Assembly (NCBI GenBank): GCA_046329535.1
Contig: JAXLUN010000003.1
Span: 434,001 to 498,000 of the forward strand
DNA: 64,000 bases
DNA from: Bog-950 sp046329535
Lineage (GTDB): Bacteria; Bacteroidota; Bacteroidia; Chitinophagales; LD1
Direction of reading: 5' to 3'
Every line of letters starts with the position of its first letter. Position 1 is the first letter of the stretch. This document shows positions 39,983 to 48,782 of this stretch, piece after piece. A model generated the notes under the pieces. That model was given only the letters and a program-made list of their open reading frames with translations. It was not told the origin of the DNA and searched no databases. Both the position numbers and the translations under genes were made by a program.

Positions 39983-40342
39983 ATGAATAATTACACAAAA
40001 GAGAATAATCCTGTTTTGAAGCTCACGTTTGAGTTTACTCTCGAAATAATTAACTATTGCTCCAAGTTAGATGAGTTAAAAAAATATCCGCTGTCCAATC
40101 AGCTTTTCAAATGCGGCACTTCAATAGGCGCTAATGCAAGCGAAGCCCAACATGCAGAAAGCAAGGCCGACTTTATTCATAAATTTAAAATTGCAGCCAA
40201 AGAAATGAACGAAACAGCTTACTGGCTTTCCTTGTGCAAGCACTCAAATCACTTTCCCGATTGCGACCATCTGATAGCTCGTCTTGACGAGATACAGCGG
40301 GTAATAAATAAAATCATCTCAACATCAAAGCGAGCCTCCTAG
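39983..40342 (+). CDS. Four helix bundle protein (23S rRNA intervening-sequence type)
   Basis: 119 residues, helical. Seen: LTFEFTLEIINYC, YPLSNQLFKCGTSIGANASEA about residues 35-55, and FIHKFKIAAKEMNETAYWL about 63-81; the CGTSIGANxxEA block is the signature of the S23/intervening-sequence four-helix-bundle family. Known: such genes occur both inside rRNA intervening sequences and, in Bacteroidota, as free-standing copies; molecular function is unproven. Here it is free-standing between truA and an ABC exporter, with short intergenic gaps. Confidence 0.88.
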   Translation: MNNYTKENNPVLKLTFEFTLEIINYCSKLDELKKYPLSNQLFKCGTSIGANASEAQHAESKADFIHKFKIAAKEMNETAYWLSLCKHSNHFPDCDHLIARLDEIQRVINKIISTSKRAS

Positions 40343-40370
40343 ATTAGTCTCCATTTCTGATTTGTTCAAT

Positions 40371-40402
40371 TTGTCAATTCGTCCAATTCTCTATTACATT
40401 CG
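40371..40402 (+). promoter_or_regulatory. Putative promoter of ABC exporter gene
   Basis: A TTG at 40371-40373 and TACATTCG at 40395-40402 are separated by 21 bases, fitting the -33/-7 layout of Bacteroidota promoters. The ATG at 40410 is only 7 bases downstream, so the mRNA would be nearly leaderless. Confidence 0.4.
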
Positions 40403-40409
40403 CCCCTTC

Positions 40410-42206
40410 ATGTCTGAAAAGAAAAAGCCACTTATTGATTTTGACCTCCTTAAAAGGATAGTGCTTCTCACCAATCCTTATCAGGTGGTTTTTTATTCGT
40501 CAATCTTCCTTTCCATTATACTGGCTATCTTATCTATCGGTCGTCCGCTCATTATCATTTACACAACCGACCACTTTATTAGCAAAGAGTCGTTCGATCT
40601 GGCTAAACTGCAACAGGCCACTTGGTGGATGATTAGTATACTGATAAGCGAGTCGCTGCTGCGTTACCTGTTTAATTACGTAACCGCCTGGCTGGGTCAA
40701 AGCATTGTGAAAGACATGCGTGTTCGGGTATATCGTCACATTATCAACTCCCGGTTAAAGTATTTTGACCATACCCCTATCGGCACTTCCACTACCCGTA
40801 CCATCACTGATATAGAGGCCATCAACGATACATTCAGCGAAGGTCTTATCAGCATTGTGGCTGACATACTGACCATCATAGCGGTAGTTACCGCAATGTT
40901 TTATGTCAACTGGAAAGTAGCAGTGGCTAGTTTACTGGTGCTACCCTTGTTACTCTGGTTTACCCGCTGGTTTCAGGAGGGTGTAAAAAAATCTTTTCAG
41001 GAGGAGCGTTTACAAATTGGACGTCTGAATGCCTTTTTACAGGAACATATTACCGGTATGCGGATTATTCAGATTTTTAATGTGGAAGAGAAGGAGAAGA
41101 AAAAATTTGAACTCATCAACAGCGCACTTCGCGATGCTAATATTAGCGGCATCTGGTATTACTCATTGTTTTTTCCGGCTGTGGAAGTTTGCCTGGCAAT
41201 AGCTATCGGATGTATGATATGGATGGCTTCCAATCAGATTTTAAGTGGCAGTGCGTTCAATCAAAATTTACTCGATATTAAGGGCATAGGAGTTATTTCC
41301 GGCTTTCTACTGCTCATTAACATGTTGTTTCGTCCACTGCGTTTTATTGCTGATAAGGTAAACATTATTCAGCGGGGCATTGTAGCTGCAGAACGGGTTT
41401 TCAAACTGTTAGATACCGATGAGTTTATTCCCAACTACGGAAAACTATCACCCGCTTCAATTCAAGGAAAAGTAGCTTTTGAACAGGTATGGTTCGCATA
41501 CAATCACGAAGACTATGTTTTAAAAAATGTTTCTTTTCAATTACCTGCCGGAGAGACATTAGCGATTGTGGGTGCCACCGGCTCCGGAAAATCATCTACA
41601 ATCTCCATCCTTGGTCGTTTTTATGATATCAATAAAGGATCGATTAAAGTTGATGATAAAGATATCCGTGATTACGAGCTGTCTTCGCTGCGCTCAAAAA
41701 TGAGTGTCGTGTTGCAGGATGTCTTTTTATTTGCCGGAAGTGTTTACGAAAATATTACGCTTCGCAACGAAAGTGTTACACAGGATCAGGTAATACGGGC
41801 GGCTAAACTGGTAGGGGCTCATAACTTTATTCAAAAACTTCCGGGTGGGTATGATTATCTGGTGATGGAGCGTGGTGCAACCCTCTCGATGGGTCAGCGA
41901 CAACTGATTTCATTTGTAAGAGCACTGGTATATAGCCCAAGCATACTGATTTTAGATGAAGCAACATCCTCGATTGATAGTGAGAGTGAGGAATTAATTC
42001 AGCATGCTATAGAAACACTGGTCAAAGGCCGTACATCCATTGTTATCGCCCACAGGCTTTCTACTATCCGAAGTGCACATAAAATTATGGTGCTGGATAA
42101 AGGGGAGATAAAAGAATTTGGCTCACACGAAGAATTGCTGGCACTCAACGGTTACTATAAACGTTTGTACGATATGCAGTTCATCACCCAGCAATCAACC
42201 GACTAG
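40410..42206 (+). CDS. ABC exporter, fused permease-ATPase (MsbA/MDR-like)
   Basis: 598 residues from the ATG at 40410 (an upstream TTG is rejected). Six membrane helices in the first about 330 residues, then the ATPase: Walker A GATGSGKSS about 388-396, Q-loop VLQDVFLFAG about 431-440, signature LSMGQRQ about 492-498, Walker B ILILDEATS about 512-520, and the switch His in IAHRLSTI. Known: homodimeric or heterodimeric exporters of lipids, drugs or peptides. The signature LSMGQ instead of LSGGQ is a variant common in this subgroup. Substrate not readable. Overlaps the convergent serC gene by 4 bases. Confidence 0.92.
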   Translation: MSEKKKPLIDFDLLKRIVLLTNPYQVVFYSSIFLSIILAILSIGRPLIIIYTTDHFISKESFDLAKLQQATWWMISILISESLLRYLFNYVTAWLGQSIVKDMRVRVYRHIINSRLKYFDHTPIGTSTTRTITDIEAINDTFSEGLISIVADILTIIAVVTAMFYVNWKVAVASLLVLPLLLWFTRWFQEGVKKSFQEERLQIGRLNAFLQEHITGMRIIQIFNVEEKEKKKFELINSALRDANISGIWYYSLFFPAVEVCLAIAIGCMIWMASNQILSGSAFNQNLLDIKGIGVISGFLLLINMLFRPLRFIADKVNIIQRGIVAAERVFKLLDTDEFIPNYGKLSPASIQGKVAFEQVWFAYNHEDYVLKNVSFQLPAGETLAIVGATGSGKSSTISILGRFYDINKGSIKVDDKDIRDYELSSLRSKMSVVLQDVFLFAGSVYENITLRNESVTQDQVIRAAKLVGAHNFIQKLPGGYDYLVMERGATLSMGQRQLISFVRALVYSPSILILDEATSSIDSESEELIQHAIETLVKGRTSIVIAHRLSTIRSAHKIMVLDKGEIKEFGSHEELLALNGYYKRLYDMQFITQQSTD

Positions 42207-43282
42207 CTAGTTCGTTCAAACTCTTTCATAGCTTCTATCAATACATTTACTCCGCTTTCGGGCATCGCATTATAGATTGATGCCCTGAATCCGCCAACCG
42301 TTCTGTATCCTTTTATACCTACTGCTCCCTGCTGGTGGGCAAAAGCCAGAAATTTTTCTTCCAGCGTTTTATCCTTCATTACAAAACAAACATTCATTAA
42401 AGAACGGTCGTCTTTAGCTACCGTGCCTTGAAACAGGTTGCTGTTATCAATCGCTGCATAAAGTTTATTCGCTTTTCTCACATTGATTTCTTCCAGCGTT
42501 TTCAGGCCCTGTTTTTTTATCCATTGCAAGGTAAGATAGGATATGTAAACAGAAAAAACTGAAGGTGTGTTATGCATGCTCTGCTTATCAATATGAACTC
42601 GGTAATCAAGCATCTTGGGCAGTTTTTTATTTACAGTGCCTAACATATTTTTATTGACCACCACCAGCGTACTACCTGCACAACCAAAGTTTTTCTGTGC
42701 CCCGGCATAAATCAGATCAAAGCTGTTAAAGTCCAGTTGGCGCGAAAAAATGTCTGAACTCATATCAGCTACCACACTTGGAGCCTTCTTAGCAATATCC
42801 GCCAGCAGTGCCGAAGAGATTTGCGTTCCGTAGATTGTATTGTTGGTGGTAAGGTGAAGGTATTTTGTATTCTCCGGCAGAGATAAATCTTTAGGAATAA
42901 ATGAGTAATTCGCATCTCTGGAAGAACCAGCCACGTGTATTTGACCGAAACTTTTAGCTTCTTCCATAGCACTATGAGCCCACTGACCTGTATCGAGATA
43001 CGAAGCCGTTTCGTTTTCATTTAGTAAATTCATGGGCACCATAAAAAACTGTGAAGAGGCTCCTCCCTGAAGAAACATTACCTCGTACGAATCGCCTAAA
43101 TGCATCAACTCCTTGACCAATGCAATCGACTCGTCCATTACCCGAACAAACTCTTTACTGCGGTGTGAAATTTCCAGTATGCTCAATCCGGTTCCGGCAA
43201 AACTTTGTATGGCCTCCTGTGCCTGTAGTAACACCTCCTCGGGTAAAATAGCCGGACCGCTATAGAAATTAATCTTTTTCAT
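42203..43282 (-). CDS. serC: Phosphoserine aminotransferase
   Basis: 359 residues. Seen: the family N-terminus INFYSGPAILP, SILEISHRSKEF about residues 33-44, VMFLQGGASSQFFMVPMNLL about 70-89, DMSSDIFSR about 173-181, and YAGAQKNFG about 192-200 with the pyridoxal-phosphate Lys197. Reaction: 3-phosphohydroxypyruvate plus glutamate to 3-phosphoserine, in serine synthesis, and the analogous step in pyridoxine synthesis. No serA or serB nearby. Normal length; cytoplasmic. Confidence 0.95.
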   Translation of the reverse strand: MKKINFYSGPAILPEEVLLQAQEAIQSFAGTGLSILEISHRSKEFVRVMDESIALVKELMHLGDSYEVMFLQGGASSQFFMVPMNLLNENETASYLDTGQWAHSAMEEAKSFGQIHVAGSSRDANYSFIPKDLSLPENTKYLHLTTNNTIYGTQISSALLADIAKKAPSVVADMSSDIFSRQLDFNSFDLIYAGAQKNFGCAGSTLVVVNKNMLGTVNKKLPKMLDYRVHIDKQSMHNTPSVFSVYISYLTLQWIKKQGLKTLEEINVRKANKLYAAIDNSNLFQGTVAKDDRSLMNVCFVMKDKTLEEKFLAFAHQQGAVGIKGYRTVGGFRASIYNAMPESGVNVLIEAMKEFERTS

Positions 43283-43404
43283 ACCGCAAACTTAAAGTAT
43301 TAATTGACTGAAAAACCTGTTCCGCTTAGATTTCCCACCATGGTTAGAAACTTTTTAAGGCCTCCTATTTTGTGGCTTATATTTTAGCACAAAATCTAAT
43401 ACAC

Positions 43405-44247
43405 ATGGCGGATATTCAGAAGCTTCAAAAAATTTCATCGCAGGTACGCAGAGATATTTTACGCATGGTTAATGCAGTAAACTCCGGTCATCCGGGTGGT
43501 TCTTTAGGTTGCACAGAGTTTATGGTTGCCTTATACTTTGATGCCATGAAACACCACAAAGATTTTAACATGGACGGCAAAGGCGAAGACATATTCTTTT
43601 TATCTAACGGCCACATATGCCCGGTTTGGTACAGTGTGTTAGCTCGCGCAGGTTATTTTGATATTAAAGAATTAGGCACCTTCCGTAAACTGAATTCCAG
43701 AGTACAGGGCCATCCGGCAACCAAAGAGCATTTGCCGGGCATACGTGCCGCTTCGGGGTCACTGGGTCAAGGGTTAAGTTTGGCTATTGGTACTGCGCTG
43801 GCCAAAAAGATGAATAAAGATACCTCTTTAGTTTATACCCTGCATGGCGATGGAGAATTCCAGGAGGGACAGATTTGGGAAGCATTAATGAGTGCTCCGC
43901 ATCACAAACTGGATAACATCATTGCTACCATAGATTATAACGGCAAGCAGATTGATGGAGATACGAAAGATGTACTCTCCCTTGGAAATTTAGAAGAGAA
44001 AATTAGATCGTTTGGGTGGGACGTTGTACATATGGAAGGCAATGATATGGCTAAAGTAGTAGCCGGTCTAAACGAAGCCAAATCAAAAACAGGAAAAGGC
44101 AAACCAGTATTTATCATCATGACGACTGAAATGGGGCATGGTGTTGACTTTATGATAGGTGACCATAAATGGCATGGAGTAGCACCTAATAATGAACAAC
44201 TTGCCAAGGCATTGGCGCAACTGGAAGAATCGCTGGGCGATTACTAA
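43405..44247 (+). CDS. Transketolase, N-terminal subunit
   Basis: 280 residues from the ATG at 43405 (a GTG at 43372 is rejected). Seen: NSGHPGGSLGCTEF about 24-37, SNGHICPVWYSVL about 63-75, GSLGQGLSLAIG about 115-126, and the thiamine diphosphate motif HGDGEFQEGQIWEAL about 142-156. This is the pyrophosphate-binding half of a split transketolase; its partner, the C-terminal half, is at 48783, separated by three genes. Role: two-carbon transfer between pentose and other sugar phosphates in the non-oxidative pentose phosphate pathway. The two proteins should form an alpha2beta2 complex. Confidence 0.93.
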   Translation: MADIQKLQKISSQVRRDILRMVNAVNSGHPGGSLGCTEFMVALYFDAMKHHKDFNMDGKGEDIFFLSNGHICPVWYSVLARAGYFDIKELGTFRKLNSRVQGHPATKEHLPGIRAASGSLGQGLSLAIGTALAKKMNKDTSLVYTLHGDGEFQEGQIWEALMSAPHHKLDNIIATIDYNGKQIDGDTKDVLSLGNLEEKIRSFGWDVVHMEGNDMAKVVAGLNEAKSKTGKGKPVFIIMTTEMGHGVDFMIGDHKWHGVAPNNEQLAKALAQLEESLGDY

Positions 44248-44255
44248 CGTTTCGG

Positions 44256-45887
44256 TTAAATAGCAAATACGTATCTACCCAAGTCGTCTTTGTAAACGTA
44301 GTTAACCACTCGTGGCCAAAGCGGCTTTATCATTTCGCTTTCCCAGCTATCTAAATTTGTTTGAAGTTGTTTTGCTATCTCCGGCTTTTGCAAAAATAGG
44401 TTATGGTGTTCAATGCTATCTGTCCGAATATTGTAAAGCTGATTCGTATTGTCATATTCATTCACAATCAGTTTCCAGTCGCCCTCTATTATCGCTTTAT
44501 TAAAATCACTTCGCCAGCAAAGCCGGTCGTGTGGTATAACCGTCTTTTCTCCGTTCACAAAAGGAATCAGGTTAACTCCGTCATAAGTTCTGTCAACAGG
44601 CAAATCAATGCCCATAATACCGGCAATAGTTGTAAAAACATCCAATGAAATAACCGGGTTAGTGTAAACAGTTCCAGGTTTAATTTTCTTGTCCCACTTC
44701 ATCATGAATGGCACCCGAATACCTCCTTCAAAATTGGTTAACTTACCACCTCTGTAGGGCGCATTATCTGTAGTTCCGTTATATACCGCTCCACCATTAT
44801 CGCTTAAAAAAACTATCACGGTGTTGTCAGTCAATCCTAAACTGTCTACATGATTCAGTAAACGTCCAACCTGATCATCCATACTTTTTATCATGGCTGC
44901 GTAAACTCTCTTTACAGGGTCTTTGATATGAGCAAACTGCTCATAATACTTCCGGGGTGCCTGTAATGGTGCGTGCGGTGCATTATATGGCAGATACAGA
45001 AAGAAAGGCTTTTTTTGATTAGCATCAACAAATGATATAGCCTCATCAGTCAGTTTATCAGTTAAGTATTTATTTTCCTTCTGGCGCTCACAGCAATTAC
45101 GGAGTATAGCACAGTTTCCGGTTCGGCCTTCAGCAGTTTCCCATTCATGCTTATCCATATAATCGCCTTTTACAGGTTGATTAACTATAGAGGTATCTTT
45201 CTTCTCGGCATATAAAGTAAACGCCTCATAAAACCCATATTGGTAATCAAACCCACGGGCACACGGTTTGGCAAAGTCTGCAGCACCTAAATGCCACTTA
45301 CCAATAACTGCAGTAGAGTAATCGTATTTCTTCAAAAGCTCAGCCAATGTGATTTCGGATGGAGCTAGCCCCTGACGTAACCGTTCTTCAGTTGGCGGAA
45401 CTTCCAGCGATTTAATAGGAGACAATGGCTTGAATCGCGGCATCATCTTAAAGCCATAATACTCCAGCATATTCTTAAGGTAACGATGATTGGGCTGAAA
45501 TTCATGTCCAAATCTTTGCTGGTATCGCCCGGTTAGTAAGCCGGCACGAGATGGAGAACAAATAGGTGAGGATATGTATCCTTGTGTGAAAGTTACACCG
45601 CTTTTGCCAATACGATCAATATTCGGAGTTGCAATAGTTTTATTGCCATACAGAGAGATATCAGTTTGGCCCAAGTCATCTGCCAGAATAACAATAATAT
45701 TGGGCCGGTTGATTTGCGAAAGACTCCCTACCGGTTTAGATAAATACTCCTGCTTTCCTTTTATCAGTTTTTCGTCAAAGTAGATTCTGAACTTATCGCT
45801 TTCAAAAGATTTTAAAAGAAAGGAAGAACAAGCTGCTGCCAAACCTATTAACAAACTCAGTAACCATACTTTACTTTTTGCACTCAT
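44256..45887 (-). CDS. Sulfatase (Cys-type), probably lipoprotein or exported
   Basis: 543 residues. Hydrophobic N-terminus with GLAAACSS around Cys20, which could be a lipobox, though the -3 position is Ala. Sulfatase domain from about 60: IIVILADDLGQTDIS with Asp70/Asp71, TPNIDRIGKSGVTFTQGY, and the modification motif CSPSRAGLLTG with Cys110, which must be converted to formylglycine by a maturase not seen in this window. Later: VIGKWHLG and VIVFLSDNGG. Known: hydrolysis of sulfate esters, often on polysaccharides. Substrate unreadable. It is inserted, on the opposite strand, between the transketolase halves. Confidence 0.9.
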   Translation of the reverse strand: MSAKSKVWLLSLLIGLAAACSSFLLKSFESDKFRIYFDEKLIKGKQEYLSKPVGSLSQINRPNIIVILADDLGQTDISLYGNKTIATPNIDRIGKSGVTFTQGYISSPICSPSRAGLLTGRYQQRFGHEFQPNHRYLKNMLEYYGFKMMPRFKPLSPIKSLEVPPTEERLRQGLAPSEITLAELLKKYDYSTAVIGKWHLGAADFAKPCARGFDYQYGFYEAFTLYAEKKDTSIVNQPVKGDYMDKHEWETAEGRTGNCAILRNCCERQKENKYLTDKLTDEAISFVDANQKKPFFLYLPYNAPHAPLQAPRKYYEQFAHIKDPVKRVYAAMIKSMDDQVGRLLNHVDSLGLTDNTVIVFLSDNGGAVYNGTTDNAPYRGGKLTNFEGGIRVPFMMKWDKKIKPGTVYTNPVISLDVFTTIAGIMGIDLPVDRTYDGVNLIPFVNGEKTVIPHDRLCWRSDFNKAIIEGDWKLIVNEYDNTNQLYNIRTDSIEHHNLFLQKPEIAKQLQTNLDSWESEMIKPLWPRVVNYVYKDDLGRYVFAI

Positions 45888-45949
45888 TACGTGATATTAC
45901 AACTTTTTTACGACTGAAGCTTCTCACACTGATTTGAAATAATCCTTTT

Positions 45950-45957
45950 TACTTTCG
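45950..45957 (+). promoter_or_regulatory. Putative -7 element (TACTTTCG) before VWA genes
   Basis: TACTTTCG fits TAnnTTyG and sits 11 bases before the ATG at 45969. A TTTG occurs upstream at 45933-45936 but the 13-base spacing is short. Confidence 0.35.
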
Positions 45958-45968
45958 GTTCTGATAAA

Positions 45969-47363
45969 ATGAAAGCTTTGATTCGCATTGGTATAATAAC
46001 TTACTGTTGCTTTCTCTACAGCCAATTGTTGCTGTCGCAACAAACACAGGTATATAAACCAAGCGTAAATAGGGTTTTGTTTGTGCTCGATGTTTCAGGA
46101 AGCATGAAAGAAACCTGGAACGGCAGACAGAAATACGAAACTGCTAAAGAATTACTTTATAAGCTGATTGACTCGGTAGAAAAGAAAAATCCGAATGTGG
46201 AATTTGGCGTTCGTGCCTTTGGATACCAATCGCCCAGATCCGAAAAAAATTGTAAAGACAGCAAACTGCTGATTACTTTTGCCAAGAACAATGCAGAGAG
46301 AATAAAGACATCACTTGAGAATATATCTCCTCAGGGCATGACCCCTATTGCCTATTCATTAGCGCAAGCCGCCAACGATTTCCCCGTTGACCTAAAAAGT
46401 CTGAACTCTATAATTGTTATCACCGATGGAAATGAAAATTGCGATGGAAATCCATGTGTGGCATCACAAAAACTACTGGACAAACGTATTTCACTCCGTC
46501 CATTTATAGTAGGTTTAAACGGAGGTCAGAGTTTTATAGAAAAACTAAAGTGTATCGGCACCGTTCTGGATACAAAAGATGAACCCTCGCTGTATAATAC
46601 GGTTGGTATCATTATCAGACAAACCTTAAATACCACCACCGCACAGGTTAATCTGCTCAATGCAAATGGCAACCCAACAGTAACCAATATTCCATTTACA
46701 CTATACGACCATGCTAGTGGTAAAACACTATACAACTTTGTTCACACACTCAACGAAAAAGGTAATCCCGACACGCTTTACCTGGACCCTGTAGGAGTAT
46801 ATGATTTAGAGTTACACACTTATCCATCTGTCAAAAAAGAAAACATAGAGTTGGTCCCCGGCAAGCATAATATTATAGCACTGGATGTCCCTGCCGGTAA
46901 TTTTACAACCGAGTGTCTGAATGCGACTATCGCAAACAACAACGCACAAGTAATTATTCGACCGAAAAAAAATCCTAATGACATACTGAATGTACAGGAT
47001 CTGAATGAGCAGGAAATGTACCTGACAGCCAACTACCATCTGGAGATATTGACAACACCCGAAATAATTTCTGATACCATGATTGTTCCTTTCTCTGAAA
47101 ACGTGATGCCCCTATCAAATTATGGAACACTCTCTATAATGACAGAAGATAAGTTGCTGGCAAGTATCTACAGAACCCATCAGGGCATTCTTGAAATGGT
47201 AGATAGGTTTGAAATCAATACCAAAACAGGCAACAGGAAATTGCAACCCGGAGAGTATTGGCTGGTCTATAAATCAAAAGCAAGTTATGATAGCGAGAGT
47301 ACCAGAACCAAACAATTTACTGTTAACGAAGGGCAAACCATTGTTTTAAACCTCCACGAATAA
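45969..47363 (+). CDS. Secreted von Willebrand factor A domain protein (first of tandem pair)
   Basis: 464 residues with a signal peptide (1-23, ending in LLSQQ). The VWA domain begins at VLFVLDVSGSMKETW with a complete MIDAS DxSxS (Asp41, Ser43, Ser45), continues through FGVRAFGYQS and ISPQGMTPIAYSL (the MIDAS Thr), and IIVITDGNENCDGNPC. Four conserved cysteines pair with those in the neighbour. The C-terminal 240 residues are beta-rich (about three repeated sandwich-like units). Known: VWA domains bind protein ligands via a metal ion. Inferred: periplasmic or surface binding protein. The next gene is a paralogue in the same frame, 6 bases on. Confidence 0.88.
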   Translation: MKALIRIGIITYCCFLYSQLLLSQQTQVYKPSVNRVLFVLDVSGSMKETWNGRQKYETAKELLYKLIDSVEKKNPNVEFGVRAFGYQSPRSEKNCKDSKLLITFAKNNAERIKTSLENISPQGMTPIAYSLAQAANDFPVDLKSLNSIIVITDGNENCDGNPCVASQKLLDKRISLRPFIVGLNGGQSFIEKLKCIGTVLDTKDEPSLYNTVGIIIRQTLNTTTAQVNLLNANGNPTVTNIPFTLYDHASGKTLYNFVHTLNEKGNPDTLYLDPVGVYDLELHTYPSVKKENIELVPGKHNIIALDVPAGNFTTECLNATIANNNAQVIIRPKKNPNDILNVQDLNEQEMYLTANYHLEILTTPEIISDTMIVPFSENVMPLSNYGTLSIMTEDKLLASIYRTHQGILEMVDRFEINTKTGNRKLQPGEYWLVYKSKASYDSESTRTKQFTVNEGQTIVLNLHE

Positions 47364-47369
47364 CAGGTG

Positions 47370-48764
47370 ATGAAAAAAGAGTTTTTCGGTTTTTATACAA
47401 AAGATTGGTGTGGAGGACTCATCACAACCTTGCTATTGTTATACTCCTTGCAATCTTTTTCGCAAGAGAAAACCAGAATTTTGTTTCTTCTGGATGCTTC
47501 TCTAAGTATGAAAAATGAATGGAAAGGAGGAAGTAAATGGGATGTGGCGCGGACTGCACTGGCAGATATTGCCGATAGTATTTCTATAACCCCCAACTGT
47601 GAAATGGGATTGAGAGTGTTTGGTCATTTGTATCCTGAACCCGATAAAAATTGTCATGATTCCAAACTTGAAGTGAGGATTGATACCGGGAATGCGCGTT
47701 TAATTAAACGCAAGCTGGACGAAATAAAACCCAAAGGAATTACACCACTGGTTTACTCTATCGAAAAAGCCGTTCCCGACTTTGGAGGCAGTGTGGCGAA
47801 AAACATTATCATCATTATTACAGACGGAGAAGATGCCTGCAACCGCGACCCTTGTTCGGTGGCTTTGCTGTTGCAGAAAAACAATATATTGCTAAAGCCT
47901 TTTATAATAGGAATGGCCCTGCAGGCAAAAAATGTAGAGGAGATGAATTGTATGGGCAAGTTGTATAACACCAATTCTGCAACAGAATTTTCTGAAGTGC
48001 TGAAAACTGTTGTAACTGAATCAGTAGCCCAAACTTCTTTACAGGTCAATCTGAACGACCAGAGAGGTCAGCCTACTGAAAGTGATGTCAACATGACTTT
48101 TTATGACCTGGAAACCGGTTTACCTAAATACAATTTTTATCACTCTATGAACGCCCGGGGGGTGCCCGACACAATGGTAGTGTCTCCGATGTTTAGATAT
48201 AAACTACAGATACACACCATTCCGCCCGTAATGGTTGATTCTATCTCGCTACGAAGAAATGTTCATAACACTATTTCGGTTAAGGTGTCACAAGGTTATC
48301 TCAATTTTTCGCTGCAAGGCACCATTTCTAAAACTGCTGCGGTGGAGCGAATCAAATGCTTGGTACATCAACCGGGAGATATTGAAACCGTCAACATTCA
48401 AAGTATGAACAGCCGGGAAAAATACCTTTGCGGCACCTACGATCTGGAAATACTGACCTTGCCACGAACCTTCATAAAAGGGGTGAAAGTTGAACAAAGT
48501 AAAACCACCGATGTGATGGTTCCCTCTCCTGGAATATTGACCATCAATAAGGGTTTTGAAGCCTATGGAGCCATTTTTATAGTAGAAGATGGACGCATGA
48601 AAAAAATATATGAACTACACATAAAAGATCGACAAGAAACCATTGCACTTCAGCCCGGGCGTTACAGAATGGTATACCGCTCCAAGTTCGCTCGCACTAT
48701 CCACACCTCCGTTGATAAAGAGTTTGACATTGCAAGTGGCGGAAGTTTAAGTTTGAAGCTGTAA
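47370..48764 (+). CDS. Secreted von Willebrand factor A domain protein (second of tandem pair)
   Basis: 464 residues from the ATG at 47370, the same length as its neighbour. Signal-like hydrophobic segment about residues 16-31. VWA domain: ILFLLDASLSMKNEW, where the MIDAS DxSxS is present as DASLS (Asp42, Ser44, Ser46), GLRVFGHLYPEPDKNCHDSK, IKPKGITPLVYSI, IIIITDGEDACNRDPC. It aligns end to end with the protein at 45969, including the cysteines and the C-terminal beta region, so this is a tandem duplication that has diverged. Role inferred to be the same type of surface protein binding. Confidence 0.88.
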   Translation: MKKEFFGFYTKDWCGGLITTLLLLYSLQSFSQEKTRILFLLDASLSMKNEWKGGSKWDVARTALADIADSISITPNCEMGLRVFGHLYPEPDKNCHDSKLEVRIDTGNARLIKRKLDEIKPKGITPLVYSIEKAVPDFGGSVAKNIIIIITDGEDACNRDPCSVALLLQKNNILLKPFIIGMALQAKNVEEMNCMGKLYNTNSATEFSEVLKTVVTESVAQTSLQVNLNDQRGQPTESDVNMTFYDLETGLPKYNFYHSMNARGVPDTMVVSPMFRYKLQIHTIPPVMVDSISLRRNVHNTISVKVSQGYLNFSLQGTISKTAAVERIKCLVHQPGDIETVNIQSMNSREKYLCGTYDLEILTLPRTFIKGVKVEQSKTTDVMVPSPGILTINKGFEAYGAIFIVEDGRMKKIYELHIKDRQETIALQPGRYRMVYRSKFARTIHTSVDKEFDIASGGSLSLKL

Positions 48765-48782
48765 AAAAAGCTTCAATTTTCT

